DNA of 64,000 nt, taken from the NCBI RefSeq assembly GCF_000328685.1, contig NC_019974.1, positions 2,161,001-2,225,000 of the forward strand, read 5' to 3'. Each line of letters starts with the position of its first letter. The first letter of the stretch is position 1. Below, one piece after another: positions 1-8,764 of the stretch. The notes beneath the pieces were generated by a model. The model had not been told where the DNA came from. It was given only the letters and a program-made list of their open reading frames with translations, and did not search any database. This DNA is from Natronococcus occultus SP4 (GTDB lineage: Archaea; Halobacteriota; Halobacteria; Halobacteriales; Natrialbaceae). The position numbers and the translations under genes were made by a program.

Positions 1-296
1 GGGGCTACCTCGAGACGGAGATCGATCGGCTCGATCCGGACGTGATCGTCACGCTCGGGAAGGTGCCGACCGAACACCTGCTGGATCGCTCGGTGTCGGT
101 GACGAAAGAAGCCGGCTCCGTCGAAGAGATCCGCATCGAGGGGACGCCGCGCCGATTGCTGATCTGTGTCCACCCCGCGGCGACGCTGTACGACCGCAGT
201 CAGGAGGAGACGTTCGCGGACGCGATCGAACGCGCCGCAGAGCTCGCGGACGTCGACGGATCGGAAGGAGGCCAGACGCGTCTCGACGGGTTCTGA
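1..296 (+). CDS. uracil-DNA glycosylase, C-terminal part (gene starts before window)
   Basis: The reading frame is open from base 3 and enters from outside the window; only about 97 C-terminal residues are seen. VIVTLGKVPTEHLL followed by the loop CVHPAATLYD matches the end of family 4/5 uracil-DNA glycosylases, where the HP-A/S loop contacts DNA after uracil removal in base-excision repair. The N-terminal water-activating motif and the iron-sulfur cysteines of this family would lie upstream and cannot be checked. The acidic tail ending RLDGF is typical of haloarchaeal proteins. Confidence 0.75.
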   Translation, partial: GYLETEIDRLDPDVIVTLGKVPTEHLLDRSVSVTKEAGSVEEIRIEGTPRRLLICVHPAATLYDRSQEETFADAIERAAELADVDGSEGGQTRLDGF

Positions 297-344
297 CGCT
301 GTACACGTCGCAAGCGCCGACACCGCGGATCGGACGTCGGGTCC

Positions 345-701
345 CTACACCTCGTCGCGATCCGTAAACGAGTAGCGCCGCGCGATCTTCCCGGCCTCGA
401 ACTCGTGGAAATCGGCGAAGGCGAAGCCGACGTCCTCGCCGTCCTGTCGGCCGGAGAACGTCCCCCGCACGGCGACCGTGTCGTCCTCGACGACGAGGTC
501 GTCGACCTCGTGGCTGCCGTTCTCGAGCGGACGCCCCTCGAGGTAGAACTCCCGAAGCTCCTCGCGGCCCTCGATCGCACCCTGGCCCGGCCGTTCGTAG
601 CGGACGTCCTCGGCGAACAGTTCGACGAGATCGTCGTACCGCTCGTCGTCGACGGCGTCGTAGTAGTCCTGTACTACGGTCTCCGGATCGGTTTCGACCA
701 T
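345..701 (-). CDS. SnoaL/NTF2-like protein
   Basis: This is a 118-residue protein starting at the ATG at 701 (METDPETVVQDYYDAVD...). The pattern is that of the SnoaL/NTF2 cone fold: an N-terminal helix with YYDAVDDERYDDLVELFAEDV, the RYERPG loop, a GREELREFY helix and strands ending in DFHEFEAGKIARRYSF. Members are small isomerase/hydrolase-like or ligand-binding proteins, and the fold does not tell the substrate. A longer upstream reading (from 839) runs into arginine-rich, non-acidic sequence and is not favoured. It is divergent from hisH. Confidence 0.75.
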   Translation of the reverse strand: MVETDPETVVQDYYDAVDDERYDDLVELFAEDVRYERPGQGAIEGREELREFYLEGRPLENGSHEVDDLVVEDDTVAVRGTFSGRQDGEDVGFAFADFHEFEAGKIARRYSFTDRDEV

Positions 702-825
702 AGGAGTAGCTACGAACGGTGCGGGTAGTAACTCCTGGGTTCGCACTCGACGCTGGAGGGGTGGGTGGGGCCAGGAAGCTGCGGCAATGGTAATACACTT
801 CCTTCCGCCCCACCGAGATCGGAGC

Positions 826-1488
826 ATGAACACCGTCACGTCCGACCAGCAGCAGTCGCTCGCCGATGTCGTGGTCGTCGACTACGGTCTCGGCAACCTC
901 CGCAGCGTCACCCGCGGACTCGAACGCGCGGGCGCCGACGTCGAGATCACCGACGATCCCGAGGCGTTCGCCGACGCCGACGGGGTCGTCCTCCCCGGCG
1001 TCGGCGCGTTCCGCGAGGGCGTCGAGAACGCCGACCCGCTCCGCGAGGACTTACTCGCGGTCGCCGACGCCGGCACGCCGCTGTTCGGGATCTGTCTCGG
1101 CATGCAGATGTTGCTGACGACCAGCGAGGAGGGAGCGAACGAGGGCGAGTCCGCGGTCCAGGGACTCGATCTGATTCCGGGAACGAACGTCCGCTTCGCC
1201 GAGGGCCAGAAAGTCCCCCACATGGGCTGGAACGAGCTGTCGGTCGAGCGCGACCACCCCCTCGTGGAAGGAGTCGACGGACGGTACGCCTACTTCGTCC
1301 ACTCCTACTACGCGGTTCCCGAGGACGAGGACGCGACGGTGGCGACGACCGACTACGAGCGCGAGTTCCCCGCGATCGTCGCCAACGAGGACGGTACCGT
1401 CTTCGGCACGCAGTTCCACCCCGAGAAGAGCGGCGAGACGGGACTGCAGATCCTGCGGAACTTCGTCGAGATCTGTAGCGGAGAGTAG
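826..1488 (+). CDS. hisH: imidazole glycerol phosphate synthase subunit HisH
   Basis: This is the class I glutamine amidotransferase subunit of histidine biosynthesis. It releases ammonia from glutamine for HisF, which makes IGP and AICAR. The 220-residue protein has the family layout: VVVVDYGLGNLRSV start, PGVGAFREG oxyanion strand, nucleophile Cys90 in FGICLGMQ, and His198/Glu200 in FGTQFHPEKS. The start at 826 gives a product of normal length; an upstream in-frame ATG at 787 would add a non-conserved leader. hisF is not next to it, which is common in haloarchaea. Confidence 0.95.
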   Translation: MNTVTSDQQQSLADVVVVDYGLGNLRSVTRGLERAGADVEITDDPEAFADADGVVLPGVGAFREGVENADPLREDLLAVADAGTPLFGICLGMQMLLTTSEEGANEGESAVQGLDLIPGTNVRFAEGQKVPHMGWNELSVERDHPLVEGVDGRYAYFVHSYYAVPEDEDATVATTDYEREFPAIVANEDGTVFGTQFHPEKSGETGLQILRNFVEICSGE

Positions 1489-1500
1489 CGGTTCGGCCGT

Positions 1501-1592
1501 CGCGAGACGAGTAACGATCGGGCGGTCGTGGGACGAGTAACGCTCGCGATCGCGAGACGGGTAACGCTCAGGCGGTCGTGGGACGAGTAACC
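1501..1592. repeat. tandem repeat, 50-bp period
   Basis: Bases 1501-1550 and 1551-1592 repeat with a 50-bp period. Both begin CGCGAGACGRGTAACG and share GGCGGTCGTGGGACGAGTAAC. The second copy runs straight into the TATA box of the next gene. It may be a regulatory duplication or simple slippage. Confidence 0.75.
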
Positions 1593-1598
1593 TTTTAA
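1593..1598 (+). promoter_or_regulatory. TATA box of the 1624 gene
   Basis: TTTTAA lies 26-31 nt ahead of the ATG at 1624, which predicts an almost leaderless transcript. Confidence 0.5.
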
Positions 1599-1623
1599 GG
1601 TCGTTCGCGCGGCACTGCGAGCC

Positions 1624-2484
1624 ATGTACGCCATCCTCACCGACGACTGCGAGCTGGCGCGGTCGGGCGTCGGCGACCGCAGCTACTACTTCACCGAGTC
1701 CGTCGACGGGCGACGGCAGTCGCCGCTCCCCGAGACGGTCAGCTCCATTGCTTGCTGGGGCGATACGGAGACGGTTCGCGACGAACCGGAGCGGGCGGCC
1801 GTCGACGCCGACGGAACGCGCGCGACACCCGACGCCGAGGGCCACCACTGGGGGACCGTCTGTCCGACCGATCCCGACTACCGCGAGGGACTGCTCGAGC
1901 GGATCGGAGAGACTGCAGGCGACGTACGACTCACCACGCTTGGCTTTCCCGGCGAGGAGTTCTGCCGGTGCGAGCGCTGCGAGGGGCGGTTCGCGGCGAG
2001 CGAGCACGCCGACCGCGCCGCCTGGCGCACCGAAACGATCACCGCGTTCGTCGCGGCGGCCGCGAGCCGGGTCGACGGCGACCTGCTCGCGACGCTGTAC
2101 CCCGATCCCTATCCGGGCGACCTCCGGGCGCGTGCGGGGCTCGATCCGGAGACGCTCGCGGCTCACGTCGACGGCGTCCTCGTACCGCTCTGTGGCCCCG
2201 GTTACGGGACGAGCTACTGGGTCGAGTCGCTGGCTCGCGGGTTCGCGCGTCGCCTCGCGGAACTCGAGGTCTCGCTTTCGATCCAGCTCTCGGGAGCCGA
2301 GATCGACCCCGAGCGACTCGCCGACGTCACCCGACGAGTCCAGCCCCACGCCGACGAGATCGTCTACGGCACCTACCCCGAGGACGTCGAGACGGTTCGG
2401 GAGACGATCGCTCGGCTTCGGGGCCGGGACCGGGACGTCCTCGATCCCGCCGACGGAGGGGACGCCGGCGTCGGGAAGGGGTAA
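1624..2484 (+). CDS. conserved haloarchaeal protein with CxCxxC cluster (TIM-barrel-like?)
   Basis: This is a 286-residue acidic soluble protein with no signal or membrane segment. The most striking feature is FCRCERC at Cys114, Cys116 and Cys119, after LTTLGFPGEE. Similar CxCxxC loops occur in putative glycoside-hydrolase-type TIM barrels. Later segments (DGVLVPLCGPGYG, LEVSLSIQLSG, ADEIVYGTYPED) could be alternating strands of such a barrel, with Asp and Glu at strand ends. I do not recognise a named family with confidence. It has its own TATA box and stands between hisH and the replication origin. Confidence 0.65.
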   Translation: MYAILTDDCELARSGVGDRSYYFTESVDGRRQSPLPETVSSIACWGDTETVRDEPERAAVDADGTRATPDAEGHHWGTVCPTDPDYREGLLERIGETAGDVRLTTLGFPGEEFCRCERCEGRFAASEHADRAAWRTETITAFVAAAASRVDGDLLATLYPDPYPGDLRARAGLDPETLAAHVDGVLVPLCGPGYGTSYWVESLARGFARRLAELEVSLSIQLSGAEIDPERLADVTRRVQPHADEIVYGTYPEDVETVRETIARLRGRDRDVLDPADGGDAGVGKG

Positions 2485-2571
2485 TCTGACGTTCGTTTCG
2501 GAATCGTCGTGATCGGACGACAGTTTCGAAGGCCCGTGCTGGAAAGTGAAGGCACGGAAGCCGGGAGAGAC

Positions 2572-2594
2572 ACACCCCGCGTTGCCGCTGTATA
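2572..2594 (-). repeat. ORB-like repeat, left, inverted
   Basis: On the minus strand it reads TATACAGCGGCAACGCGGGG and ends TGT. It is the only good copy facing the other way, across the AT-rich tract. Confidence 0.75.
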
Positions 2595-2840
2595 GCGTCC
2601 GGAGGGTGGGTGGGGTCTGGAGGGGAGGTGGAGTTCCGGGGAGCGGTCGGTGGGTTCGCGGTAGACCCCCAGTTCTCGGTAGGGGTGTGGCTCCCTCGAT
2701 AGGACGATCTCGGATCCGAACCCGTTGGCCGACACCGGATGACCCCCCGGCGCACCTAGCGGATCCCGCAAACCTAACGGCTCACCAGACGCTCCTCGGT
2801 CCATCAGAGGATTCTCGGTCACCAGACGTCCTCGCGGAGA

Positions 2841-2880
2841 TCACTACTACTAAATACTATTATTGAGTAAAAGTCCATTA
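2841..2880. other. AT-rich tract, possible duplex-unwinding element
   Basis: About 40 bases with long A/T runs (TAAATACTATTATTGAG) stand out from surrounding GC-rich DNA, between the inverted and direct ORBs. Confidence 0.5.
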
Positions 2881-3091
2881 GCTGAATCGAACAGAAGTTC
2901 GATTCCCGAGATCGAACGGCGATCGACTCCAGCCGAAACAGCAGTTTCGCGGCCGGTTCGGCCGCTCGATCGCGTTCTCTCGTCTTCGGCTTCATCGTCG
3001 TGGACCGGTCCGCTGCTTGTGTCCTCCCGCTGCTTGTGTCCTCCACTCGTCCACACCACCTCCGTTTCGACTCCCCCACCCCTTCGATCGC

Positions 3092-3113
3092 TTACAGCGG
3101 CAACGCGGGGTGT
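3092..3113 (+). repeat. ORB-like repeat
   Basis: TTACAGCGGCAACGCGGGGT then GT; it has the same AACG centre as the inverted left copy, so these two may be the primary pair. Confidence 0.75.
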
Positions 3114-3123
3114 GTGTGTGTTC

Positions 3124-3143
3124 ATACAGCGGCACCGAGGGGT
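3124..3143 (+). repeat. ORB-like repeat
   Basis: ATACAGCGGCACCGAGGGGT, only 10 bases after the preceding copy and lacking the final GT. Confidence 0.75.
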
Positions 3144-3262
3144 AAGAATAGAGAGTTTGAGAGTCTCTCCGTGGAGATCATCTCGTATACAGAAGAACTC
3201 CGGTGTATCTCCCCCTCCTCAACGCCAGCGGAGACACCGCTATCCCTCCACCCTCCTCGCCG

Positions 3263-3284
3263 ATACAGCGGCACCGAGGGGTGT
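3263..3284 (+). repeat. ORB-like repeat
   Basis: Full consensus copy ending GGGGTGT. Confidence 0.75.
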
Positions 3285-3332
3285 TGCCCATCTCGCCTCG
3301 CACGGCGTCGACCCGCCGCGAGGGTTCCACCC

Positions 3333-3354
3333 ATACAGCGGCACCGAGGGGTGT
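3333..3354 (+). repeat. ORB-like repeat
   Basis: Full consensus copy ending GGGGTGT, 70 bases after the previous one. Confidence 0.75.
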
Positions 3355-3399
3355 GTCCGCGAACGTCCTCCCGATCGGCCGACCGCGGGAGACACACTC

Positions 3400-3419
3400 A
3401 TACAGCGGCACTCCGGAGT
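3400..3419 (+). repeat. degenerate ORB half-site
   Basis: ATACAGCGGCACTCCGGAGT keeps the left half only; the G-string is lost. Confidence 0.5.
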
Positions 3420-3431
3420 CCCCGGTCGACC

Positions 3432-3454
3432 TATACAGCGGCATCGAGGGGTGT
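3432..3454 (+). repeat. ORB-like repeat
   Basis: TATACAGCGGCATCGAGGGG then TGT; one change in the centre. Confidence 0.75.
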
Positions 3455-3496
3455 GGTTCTCGTTTCTCAGGACGTAATGCTCCGAAACCGTGGGAG

Positions 3497-3515
3497 ATAC
3501 AGCGGCAGCCCGGTT
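3497..3515 (+). repeat. degenerate ORB half-site next to orc1
   Basis: ATACAGCGGCAGCCCGG keeps the left half, about 45 bases before the orc1 start. It could serve autoregulation of the initiator gene. Confidence 0.45.
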
Positions 3516-3558
3516 CCGAACGTTTACAAGCCGGCTTCCCGACAATCGGAGTAGCTGA

Positions 3559-4758
3559 ATGTCGGATTCGATGGATTACTTCGGCAGCGAAACCGAGATC
3601 TTCCGGAACAAGGAGCTGCTGCAGGTGTCACACCTCCCTGACGGCGACCGTATCATCGGCCGCGAGGACGAACTCACGAACCTCGCGAACGCGATCAAAC
3701 CGGCCACGCGAGGGAACACGCCGAACAACGTCCTCGTCTACGGGAAGACGGGGACCGGGAAGTCGCTGTGCTCGAAGTTCATCACGAACCAGGCGATCGA
3801 CCGCGCCAAGGACAACGGCGTCTCGATCGGGGTCGCGTACGTCGACTGTCTTCAGGAGTCGACCGAGACCCAGGCCGTTCAGTCGACGGCCCACCAGCTC
3901 AACGACCAGCCCGAGACGGGGATCTCGATCCCCCACTCGGGGCTGAGCACCTCCGAGTACTACCGTCGGCTCTGGCGGATCGTCGACACCCGGTACGACG
4001 TCGCCCTGATTATCTTGGACGAGGTCGACAAGATCGAGGACGACGACATCCTGATGCAGCTCTCGCGGGCGGTCGAATCCGGCAAGCTCACCGAGAGCAC
4101 AGTCGGCGTCATCGGGATCTCGAACAAGGTTCGGTACAAGGACTCGCTGGACGAGCGGATCAAATCGAGCCTCTGTGAACGAGAGTACGTGTTCTCACCG
4201 TACGATGCGGCTCAGATCCGCGAGATCCTGCGTTCGCGATCCGACGCCTTCCACGACGACGTCCTCGAGGACGGCGTCGTTCCTCGCGTCGCCGCCCTGG
4301 CCGCGCGCGAACACGGCGACGCCCGGAAGGCGATCGACATCCTCCGGTTTGCCGGCGAGATCGCCGAGGAAGACGACATCGAGACGGTCACCGAGGCCTG
4401 CGTCGACCACGCACACGAACGCGAGGAGACCAGCCGGCTGGCCGAACTCATCTCGAAGAGTCCGAGTCACGCGAAGCTCGTCCTCGAGGCGATGGCGCTT
4501 TTGACCCAACAGAAGGAGGGCGAGGACGCCCCGGTGACGACCAACGAGGCCTACGACCTCTACAAACGGCTGTGCGATCGGGACCGCTCGGACCACCTGA
4601 AGCTCCGTCGGGTGCGGGACATCCTCTCGGAGCTCGAGTTCCTCTCGATCATCGAACAGGAGCGCAAGTGGGCGGGAAAAGGGAAGGGAAACTACATGGA
4701 AAACCGGCTGATCGACGATCCGGAGGTCATCATCGCGGCCTGTAACGAGTCCGACTAG
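3559..4758 (+). CDS. orc1: Orc1/Cdc6 replication initiator
   Basis: This AAA+ initiator binds ORB repeats and loads MCM. The 399 residues follow the family plan: Walker A GKTGTGKS at 62-69, Walker B ILDEVD at 152-157, sensor 1 GVIGISN at 183-189, sensor 2 in HGDARKAIDILR, and a C-terminal winged helix with TTNEAYDLYKRLC and LRRVRDILSELEFLSI. The ATG at 3559 follows directly on the repeat cluster, so the gene probably initiates at this origin and may repress itself. Haloarchaea carry many paralogues, so a locus-specific number cannot be given. Confidence 0.97.
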   Translation: MSDSMDYFGSETEIFRNKELLQVSHLPDGDRIIGREDELTNLANAIKPATRGNTPNNVLVYGKTGTGKSLCSKFITNQAIDRAKDNGVSIGVAYVDCLQESTETQAVQSTAHQLNDQPETGISIPHSGLSTSEYYRRLWRIVDTRYDVALIILDEVDKIEDDDILMQLSRAVESGKLTESTVGVIGISNKVRYKDSLDERIKSSLCEREYVFSPYDAAQIREILRSRSDAFHDDVLEDGVVPRVAALAAREHGDARKAIDILRFAGEIAEEDDIETVTEACVDHAHEREETSRLAELISKSPSHAKLVLEAMALLTQQKEGEDAPVTTNEAYDLYKRLCDRDRSDHLKLRRVRDILSELEFLSIIEQERKWAGKGKGNYMENRLIDDPEVIIAACNESD

Positions 4759-4906
4759 CCGCGACGGCCGGAAGCCAATCGTTCGAAGACCTCAGAGCGG
4801 AGGGTTTTCGGCTCTCGGGTCCCTACGCTGAGGGATAGATCGTTCGCCTCCCACCGAATAGGAACCGTCTCCACCCGGTATTTGCGGGGGTTTCTTACGG
4901 GCGAAT

Positions 4907-6727
4907 ATGAGGCAACGACCTCCGGTGACCGAAACGGATCTCTCACGTCGGAAGGTGCTCCTGGCGATCGGTGCCACGGGACTTTCGGCGTTCGCGGGCT
5001 GCTCGGCGGACGGATCGCCGTCGGAGACTGAACCCGTCCCTTCAGAGCCGACCGTCGCGGCCCACTCGTCGCCCGATCTCGAGAAGTGGGTCGACGAGGT
5101 GCCACGTCCGGGCGTCGTAGAGCCCGACGGCACGAAGGAGGGACAGCCCTACTACGAGATCGAAATGCGCGAGGTCGAACAGCGGCTCCACAGCGATCTG
5201 CCGCCGACGACCGTCTGGGGGTACGACGGACAGTTCCCGGGGCCGACGATCGAAGCCGAACAGGGCGAGCCGATCTACGTGCGCTGGCAGAACCAGCTCC
5301 CCGACGACCATCTCCTTCCTGTAGACACGACGATCCATGGCGAGATGATCCCGTACGACATCCCCGGCGTCCGGACCGTGACTCACCTCCACGGCGGCAA
5401 TATCGAAACTGAGAGCGACGGCAAGGCCAGGGGCTGGTTCACCCGCGAGTTCGAGGAGACCGGTCCCGCGTTCGAGAAGAAAGACTACTACTACGCGAAC
5501 GACCAGCCGCCGGCGACCCTGTGGTACCACGACCACGCGGTCGGTATCACGCGGTTGAACGTCTACGCGGGTCTCGCCGGCTTCTACCTGCTGCGAAACG
5601 ACCACGAGCGCGAGCTCGAGTTGCCCGACGGCGAGTACGAGATCCCGCTCGTCATCCAGGATCGGAGCCTCAACGAGGACGGCTCGCTGTTCTACCCGTC
5701 GGCCGTCTCCGAGGACCGTGGCGGCGACGACTCACACCCCGAGCCGAGCATCGTGCCGGAGTTTTACGGGGACGTGCCGGTGGTCAACGGGACGGCCTGG
5801 CCCCGCCTCTCGGTCGAACCCGAGCAGTATCGGCTTCGGCTACTCAACGGCTCCAACAGTCGGTACTACGACCTCGCGCTGCGCGAGTACGACGAGGAGT
5901 CAGGCGAGGTCGGAGACGACGGCCCGCAGTTCGTCCAGATCGGGAACGACGGGGGACTCCTCTCGGAACCCGTCCCGGTCGAGGGGCGCCTCGAGATCGG
6001 GTCGGGACAGCGCGCCGACGTCCTCGTCGACTTCTCGGCGTACGCCGGGGAGACGTTACTCCTCCACAACGCGGCGCCGTCGCTGTATCGGGGCACGCGC
6101 GAAGAGAGCGAGGAGACCAAGCCGCTCCCGGAGCTCGTGCTCGTCGACGTGGCCGACTCCGACGGCGTCGAGGACGTCGGGGAGCTCCCGGACGAGCTGA
6201 CCGAGGTTCCAGAGATCCCCGTCGAGGCGGCGGACCGACACCGTCACCTCACGCTCGCCGGGGACACCGACGAGTACGGACGCATGATCCACCTCCTCGG
6301 CAGCGAAAAACAGCCGTCGGGACACAACCTGGACGATCCCGTGACCGAGGAGCCCGAGCTCGGCGACACGGAGATCTGGAGCATCGCCAACCATACCTCG
6401 ATGTCCCACCCGATCCACCTCCATCTCGTCCACTTCCAGCTGCTCGGCCGACAGCCGCTGGCCGACTACGACACCTCCGAGGACGGCGTCGATCCGGCGA
6501 CGCTCGAGGATCCTCAGCCGTACGAGCTGGGCTGGAACGACGTGATCTCGGTCGATCCCGCCGAGGTGATCCACATCATCGTCCACTTCGGGGAGTACGA
6601 GGGGGTGTTCAACGATCAGACGGGCGAGTACATGTGGCACTGCCACATGATCGAGCACGAGGACTACGACATGATGCGTCCGTTCAGAGTGGTCCCGAAC
6701 GTGGAGGACGAGTCCGGCGACGGGTAG
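4907..6727 (+). CDS. Tat-exported multicopper oxidase (CotA/bilirubin-oxidase-like)
   Basis: This 606-residue protein starts with a twin-arginine signal (SRRKVLLAIG) and a lipobox ending at Cys32 (FAGC), so it is probably a membrane-anchored lipoprotein outside the cell. The cupredoxin domains carry the expected copper ligands: HLHGG at 160-164, HDH at 208-210, HPIHLH at 501-506 and HCHMIEH at 578-584. The spacing fits three-domain CotA-type oxidases, which oxidise phenols, bilirubin or metals with reduction of O2 to water. The true substrate is not shown. Bases 4759-4906 upstream carry no gene. Confidence 0.93.
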   Translation: MRQRPPVTETDLSRRKVLLAIGATGLSAFAGCSADGSPSETEPVPSEPTVAAHSSPDLEKWVDEVPRPGVVEPDGTKEGQPYYEIEMREVEQRLHSDLPPTTVWGYDGQFPGPTIEAEQGEPIYVRWQNQLPDDHLLPVDTTIHGEMIPYDIPGVRTVTHLHGGNIETESDGKARGWFTREFEETGPAFEKKDYYYANDQPPATLWYHDHAVGITRLNVYAGLAGFYLLRNDHERELELPDGEYEIPLVIQDRSLNEDGSLFYPSAVSEDRGGDDSHPEPSIVPEFYGDVPVVNGTAWPRLSVEPEQYRLRLLNGSNSRYYDLALREYDEESGEVGDDGPQFVQIGNDGGLLSEPVPVEGRLEIGSGQRADVLVDFSAYAGETLLLHNAAPSLYRGTREESEETKPLPELVLVDVADSDGVEDVGELPDELTEVPEIPVEAADRHRHLTLAGDTDEYGRMIHLLGSEKQPSGHNLDDPVTEEPELGDTEIWSIANHTSMSHPIHLHLVHFQLLGRQPLADYDTSEDGVDPATLEDPQPYELGWNDVISVDPAEVIHIIVHFGEYEGVFNDQTGEYMWHCHMIEHEDYDMMRPFRVVPNVEDESGDG

Positions 6728-6761
6728 CGGTTCCTCGAACGCCGCGAGCCGCTTCCGGTTC

Positions 6762-7118
6762 TCAGAGCAGTTCGCGAACGTCGGAGTACCACATGTCGTG
6801 GTAGTCGACGTGCCCGACCCGGCGGGCGATCGCCACCGCCAGCGCGTGCCAGCAGAGCTCGGTCGGGTCCTCGTCGTCGAGGTTGTACTCGCTGTCCTTG
6901 CAGGTACAGCCGCCGTCCTCGACGATGTACTCGTCGCCGTAGCCGACGACGATCGTGAAATCCCGGTAGGACTTGACGCGGTGTTCGCCGACGGCTTCGA
7001 TAGCGCGAACCCCCCGATCGCCGTGACACTGCGTGATCTGCTCGACCAGCTCCGGCGTCAGTTCGCCTGCCTCCTCGAGTCGGGCCTGCCAGCGCTCGAC
7101 GGGGTTCGCTTCCGACAC
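6762..7118 (-). CDS. SWIM zinc-finger protein
   Basis: The protein has a C-terminal SWIM zinc finger of pattern CxC...CxH (CTCKDSEYNLDDEDPTELCWH). SWIM domains bind DNA or protein partners and are common in haloarchaea. I prefer the GTG at 7118: a TTTTA box sits about 28 nt upstream on this strand, giving a leaderless start, whereas extending to the ATG at 7229 adds a non-conserved stretch of 37 residues. The N-terminal part is helical (ERWQARLEEAGELTPELVEQI). It ends 35 bases from the convergent multicopper oxidase gene. Confidence 0.7.
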   Translation of the reverse strand: MSEANPVERWQARLEEAGELTPELVEQITQCHGDRGVRAIEAVGEHRVKSYRDFTIVVGYGDEYIVEDGGCTCKDSEYNLDDEDPTELCWHALAVAIARRVGHVDYHDMWYSDVRELL

Positions 7119-7248
7119 GTCCGGAACTGAGTGTCGGACTGTAAAATCGGTTCGGTTGTCGGTCGACGCGGATGTGACCTTCCCCGGGAACGCGACGCCC
7201 GTTCTCGTTGTGGATCCCGAGAGGGTCAACCGACGCTGACTGTGACAG

Positions 7249-8607
7249 CTACGCCGACTCGTCGCCCATCGTCGGGTGGATCTCCTCCCAGTCGCTGGGC
7301 CGAACGGGTCCGTCGAGCAGCGGATCGTCGGTCTCGAGCATCCACTCGATGAGATCGTCCCGCAGTCGCTCTCGGACCCCCTCGTAGTCGGGGTCGTCGG
7401 CGAGGTTCTCCCGCTCGTCGGGGTCGGTTTCGAGGTCGTAGAGTTCGACGTAGGGACGTTGCTCGCAGTAGTACTCCTCGCGAACCTCGCTGCCCGCGGC
7501 GCTCTCGTAGATGTCCCGCGTCAGGTAGATCCCGGGAAGGTGCCAGAAGTTCCGGACGTACTTGTACCGATCCGTCCGAACGGCCCGGATCGGATTGTAC
7601 CGGTCGTGCCAGGTCATCCCCGCGAAGACGCGCTCACGGGGATCGTACTCGCCGTCGCCTCCGGCCGACTCGTCGACGAGACGGCCACGGAGGCTTCGCC
7701 CGACGACGCCGTCGGGCACCTCGACGCCGGCAAACTCGAGCAGCGTCGGGAAGACGTCGACGTTGCTGGCGAGGTCGTCGACGACGCCGGCGTCGACGAC
7801 ACCGGGGTATCGCAACAGGAGCGCAGCGCCGATCCCCGCGTCGTAACAACAGCCCTTCGCCCGCGGGAACGCCAGTCCGTGCTCGGTCGTGAAGACGACG
7901 AGGGTGTCCTCGGCGAGGCCGGCGTCCTCGAGCGCGTCGAGGACGGTGCCGACGCCGTCGTCGAGTGCCCGGACCATTCCCTGGAGTTCGGCGATGTCGC
8001 TGCGGATCCCCGGACGGTCCGGGAGGAACGGCAGCGGGTCGACGTCGTCGGGGTCGGGCGTCTCGTAGCGATCGGGATCGAAGCCGAACCCGTCCTCGTC
8101 CTCGACGCGGTGACACTCGAAGAAGCCGACCGAGGCGAAGAAGGGATCCTCGTGCTCGTCCGCCGCAACCACCGACGCGAACTCCTCGCCGACCTCGCGG
8201 GCGCGGGCAGTTTCGTGGACCGACGGCGGGGTGTTTACCCGGAGCGGCTCCTCGACGTGTTCGTGATCGTAGCCGAGCCGATCCGGATACTCGGTGACGT
8301 GCTGGAGACCAAAGCGGTGGGTCTCGTAGCCCGCCTCGCCGAGCAGCTGTGGCAGCAGCCGCTCATCGGGACCGAGCTCCCAGTCTCCGTGAGCCAGCCC
8401 GAGCATCCCGTTCTGGTGGGGGTGACGGCCGGTGACCAGACTCGACCGACTCGGCGAACACTGCGGAGCCGTCACGAAGTGGCGGTCGAACCGAACTCCC
8501 TCGTCGGCGAGACCGTCGAGCCGGGGTGTTTCGACGTCGGCTCCGTAACAGCCGAGGTACCGCCCCAGATCGTGGCAGTGGATCAAAACGATGTTTGGCG
8601 GCTCCAT
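7249..8607 (-). CDS. sulfatase (arylsulfatase / heparan-N-sulfatase type)
   Basis: This 452-residue member of the alkaline-phosphatase superfamily has a proper sulfatase motif, CSPSR at 50-54, in which Cys50 would become formylglycine. Metal-binding parts are visible: the N-terminal HCHDLG, FTTEHG in the middle, and ELYDLETDPDERENL near the end. Sulfatases of this type hydrolyse sulfate esters or N-sulfate of sugars. There is no signal peptide, so it acts in the cytosol unless exported by another route. It is divergent from the second superfamily gene at 8765. Confidence 0.88.
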   Translation of the reverse strand: MEPPNIVLIHCHDLGRYLGCYGADVETPRLDGLADEGVRFDRHFVTAPQCSPSRSSLVTGRHPHQNGMLGLAHGDWELGPDERLLPQLLGEAGYETHRFGLQHVTEYPDRLGYDHEHVEEPLRVNTPPSVHETARAREVGEEFASVVAADEHEDPFFASVGFFECHRVEDEDGFGFDPDRYETPDPDDVDPLPFLPDRPGIRSDIAELQGMVRALDDGVGTVLDALEDAGLAEDTLVVFTTEHGLAFPRAKGCCYDAGIGAALLLRYPGVVDAGVVDDLASNVDVFPTLLEFAGVEVPDGVVGRSLRGRLVDESAGGDGEYDPRERVFAGMTWHDRYNPIRAVRTDRYKYVRNFWHLPGIYLTRDIYESAAGSEVREEYYCEQRPYVELYDLETDPDERENLADDPDYEGVRERLRDDLIEWMLETDDPLLDGPVRPSDWEEIHPTMGDESA

Positions 8608-8764
8608 TGCTCCGGCGTACGGAACCCCGGCGAGTAAGCGTTGGGCCGGCTACAGCCTGATCGGTCGTCGACAGAGACGGTCACCCGACGCGATTCGAGT
8701 CCCTGAATTCCCTGCATTAGCCGGGCCTGGCGCCTTCCCGGCGAGCGCCGGAAGATAGATAACC

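Larger units (their letters stand above)
2485..3558. other. candidate chromosomal replication origin (intergenic, ORB cluster)
   Basis: This 1.07-kb gene-free stretch lies directly upstream of orc1/cdc6. It holds an inverted ORB-like box on the left, an AT-rich tract at 2841-2880 that could unwind, and at least five good plus two degenerate direct copies of ATACAGCGGCACCGAGGGGT on the right. Archaeal origins typically show oppositely oriented ORBs with a G-rich end flanking an AT-rich duplex-unwinding element next to the initiator gene, and all three parts are present here. The open frames across it are arginine-rich and lack haloarchaeal acidic bias, so I treat it as non-coding. Confidence 0.8.

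Noticed and set aside
2572-3515. CRISPR array
   Set aside because: The repeats are 20-23 bp with irregular spacing, mixed orientation and degenerate copies, and lie next to orc1 without cas genes. They fit ORBs.
3000-3946. Several long frames across the origin and the orc1 start
   Set aside because: They are Arg/Ser/Pro-rich, not acidic, and cross the repeat cluster or the orc1 gene in another frame.
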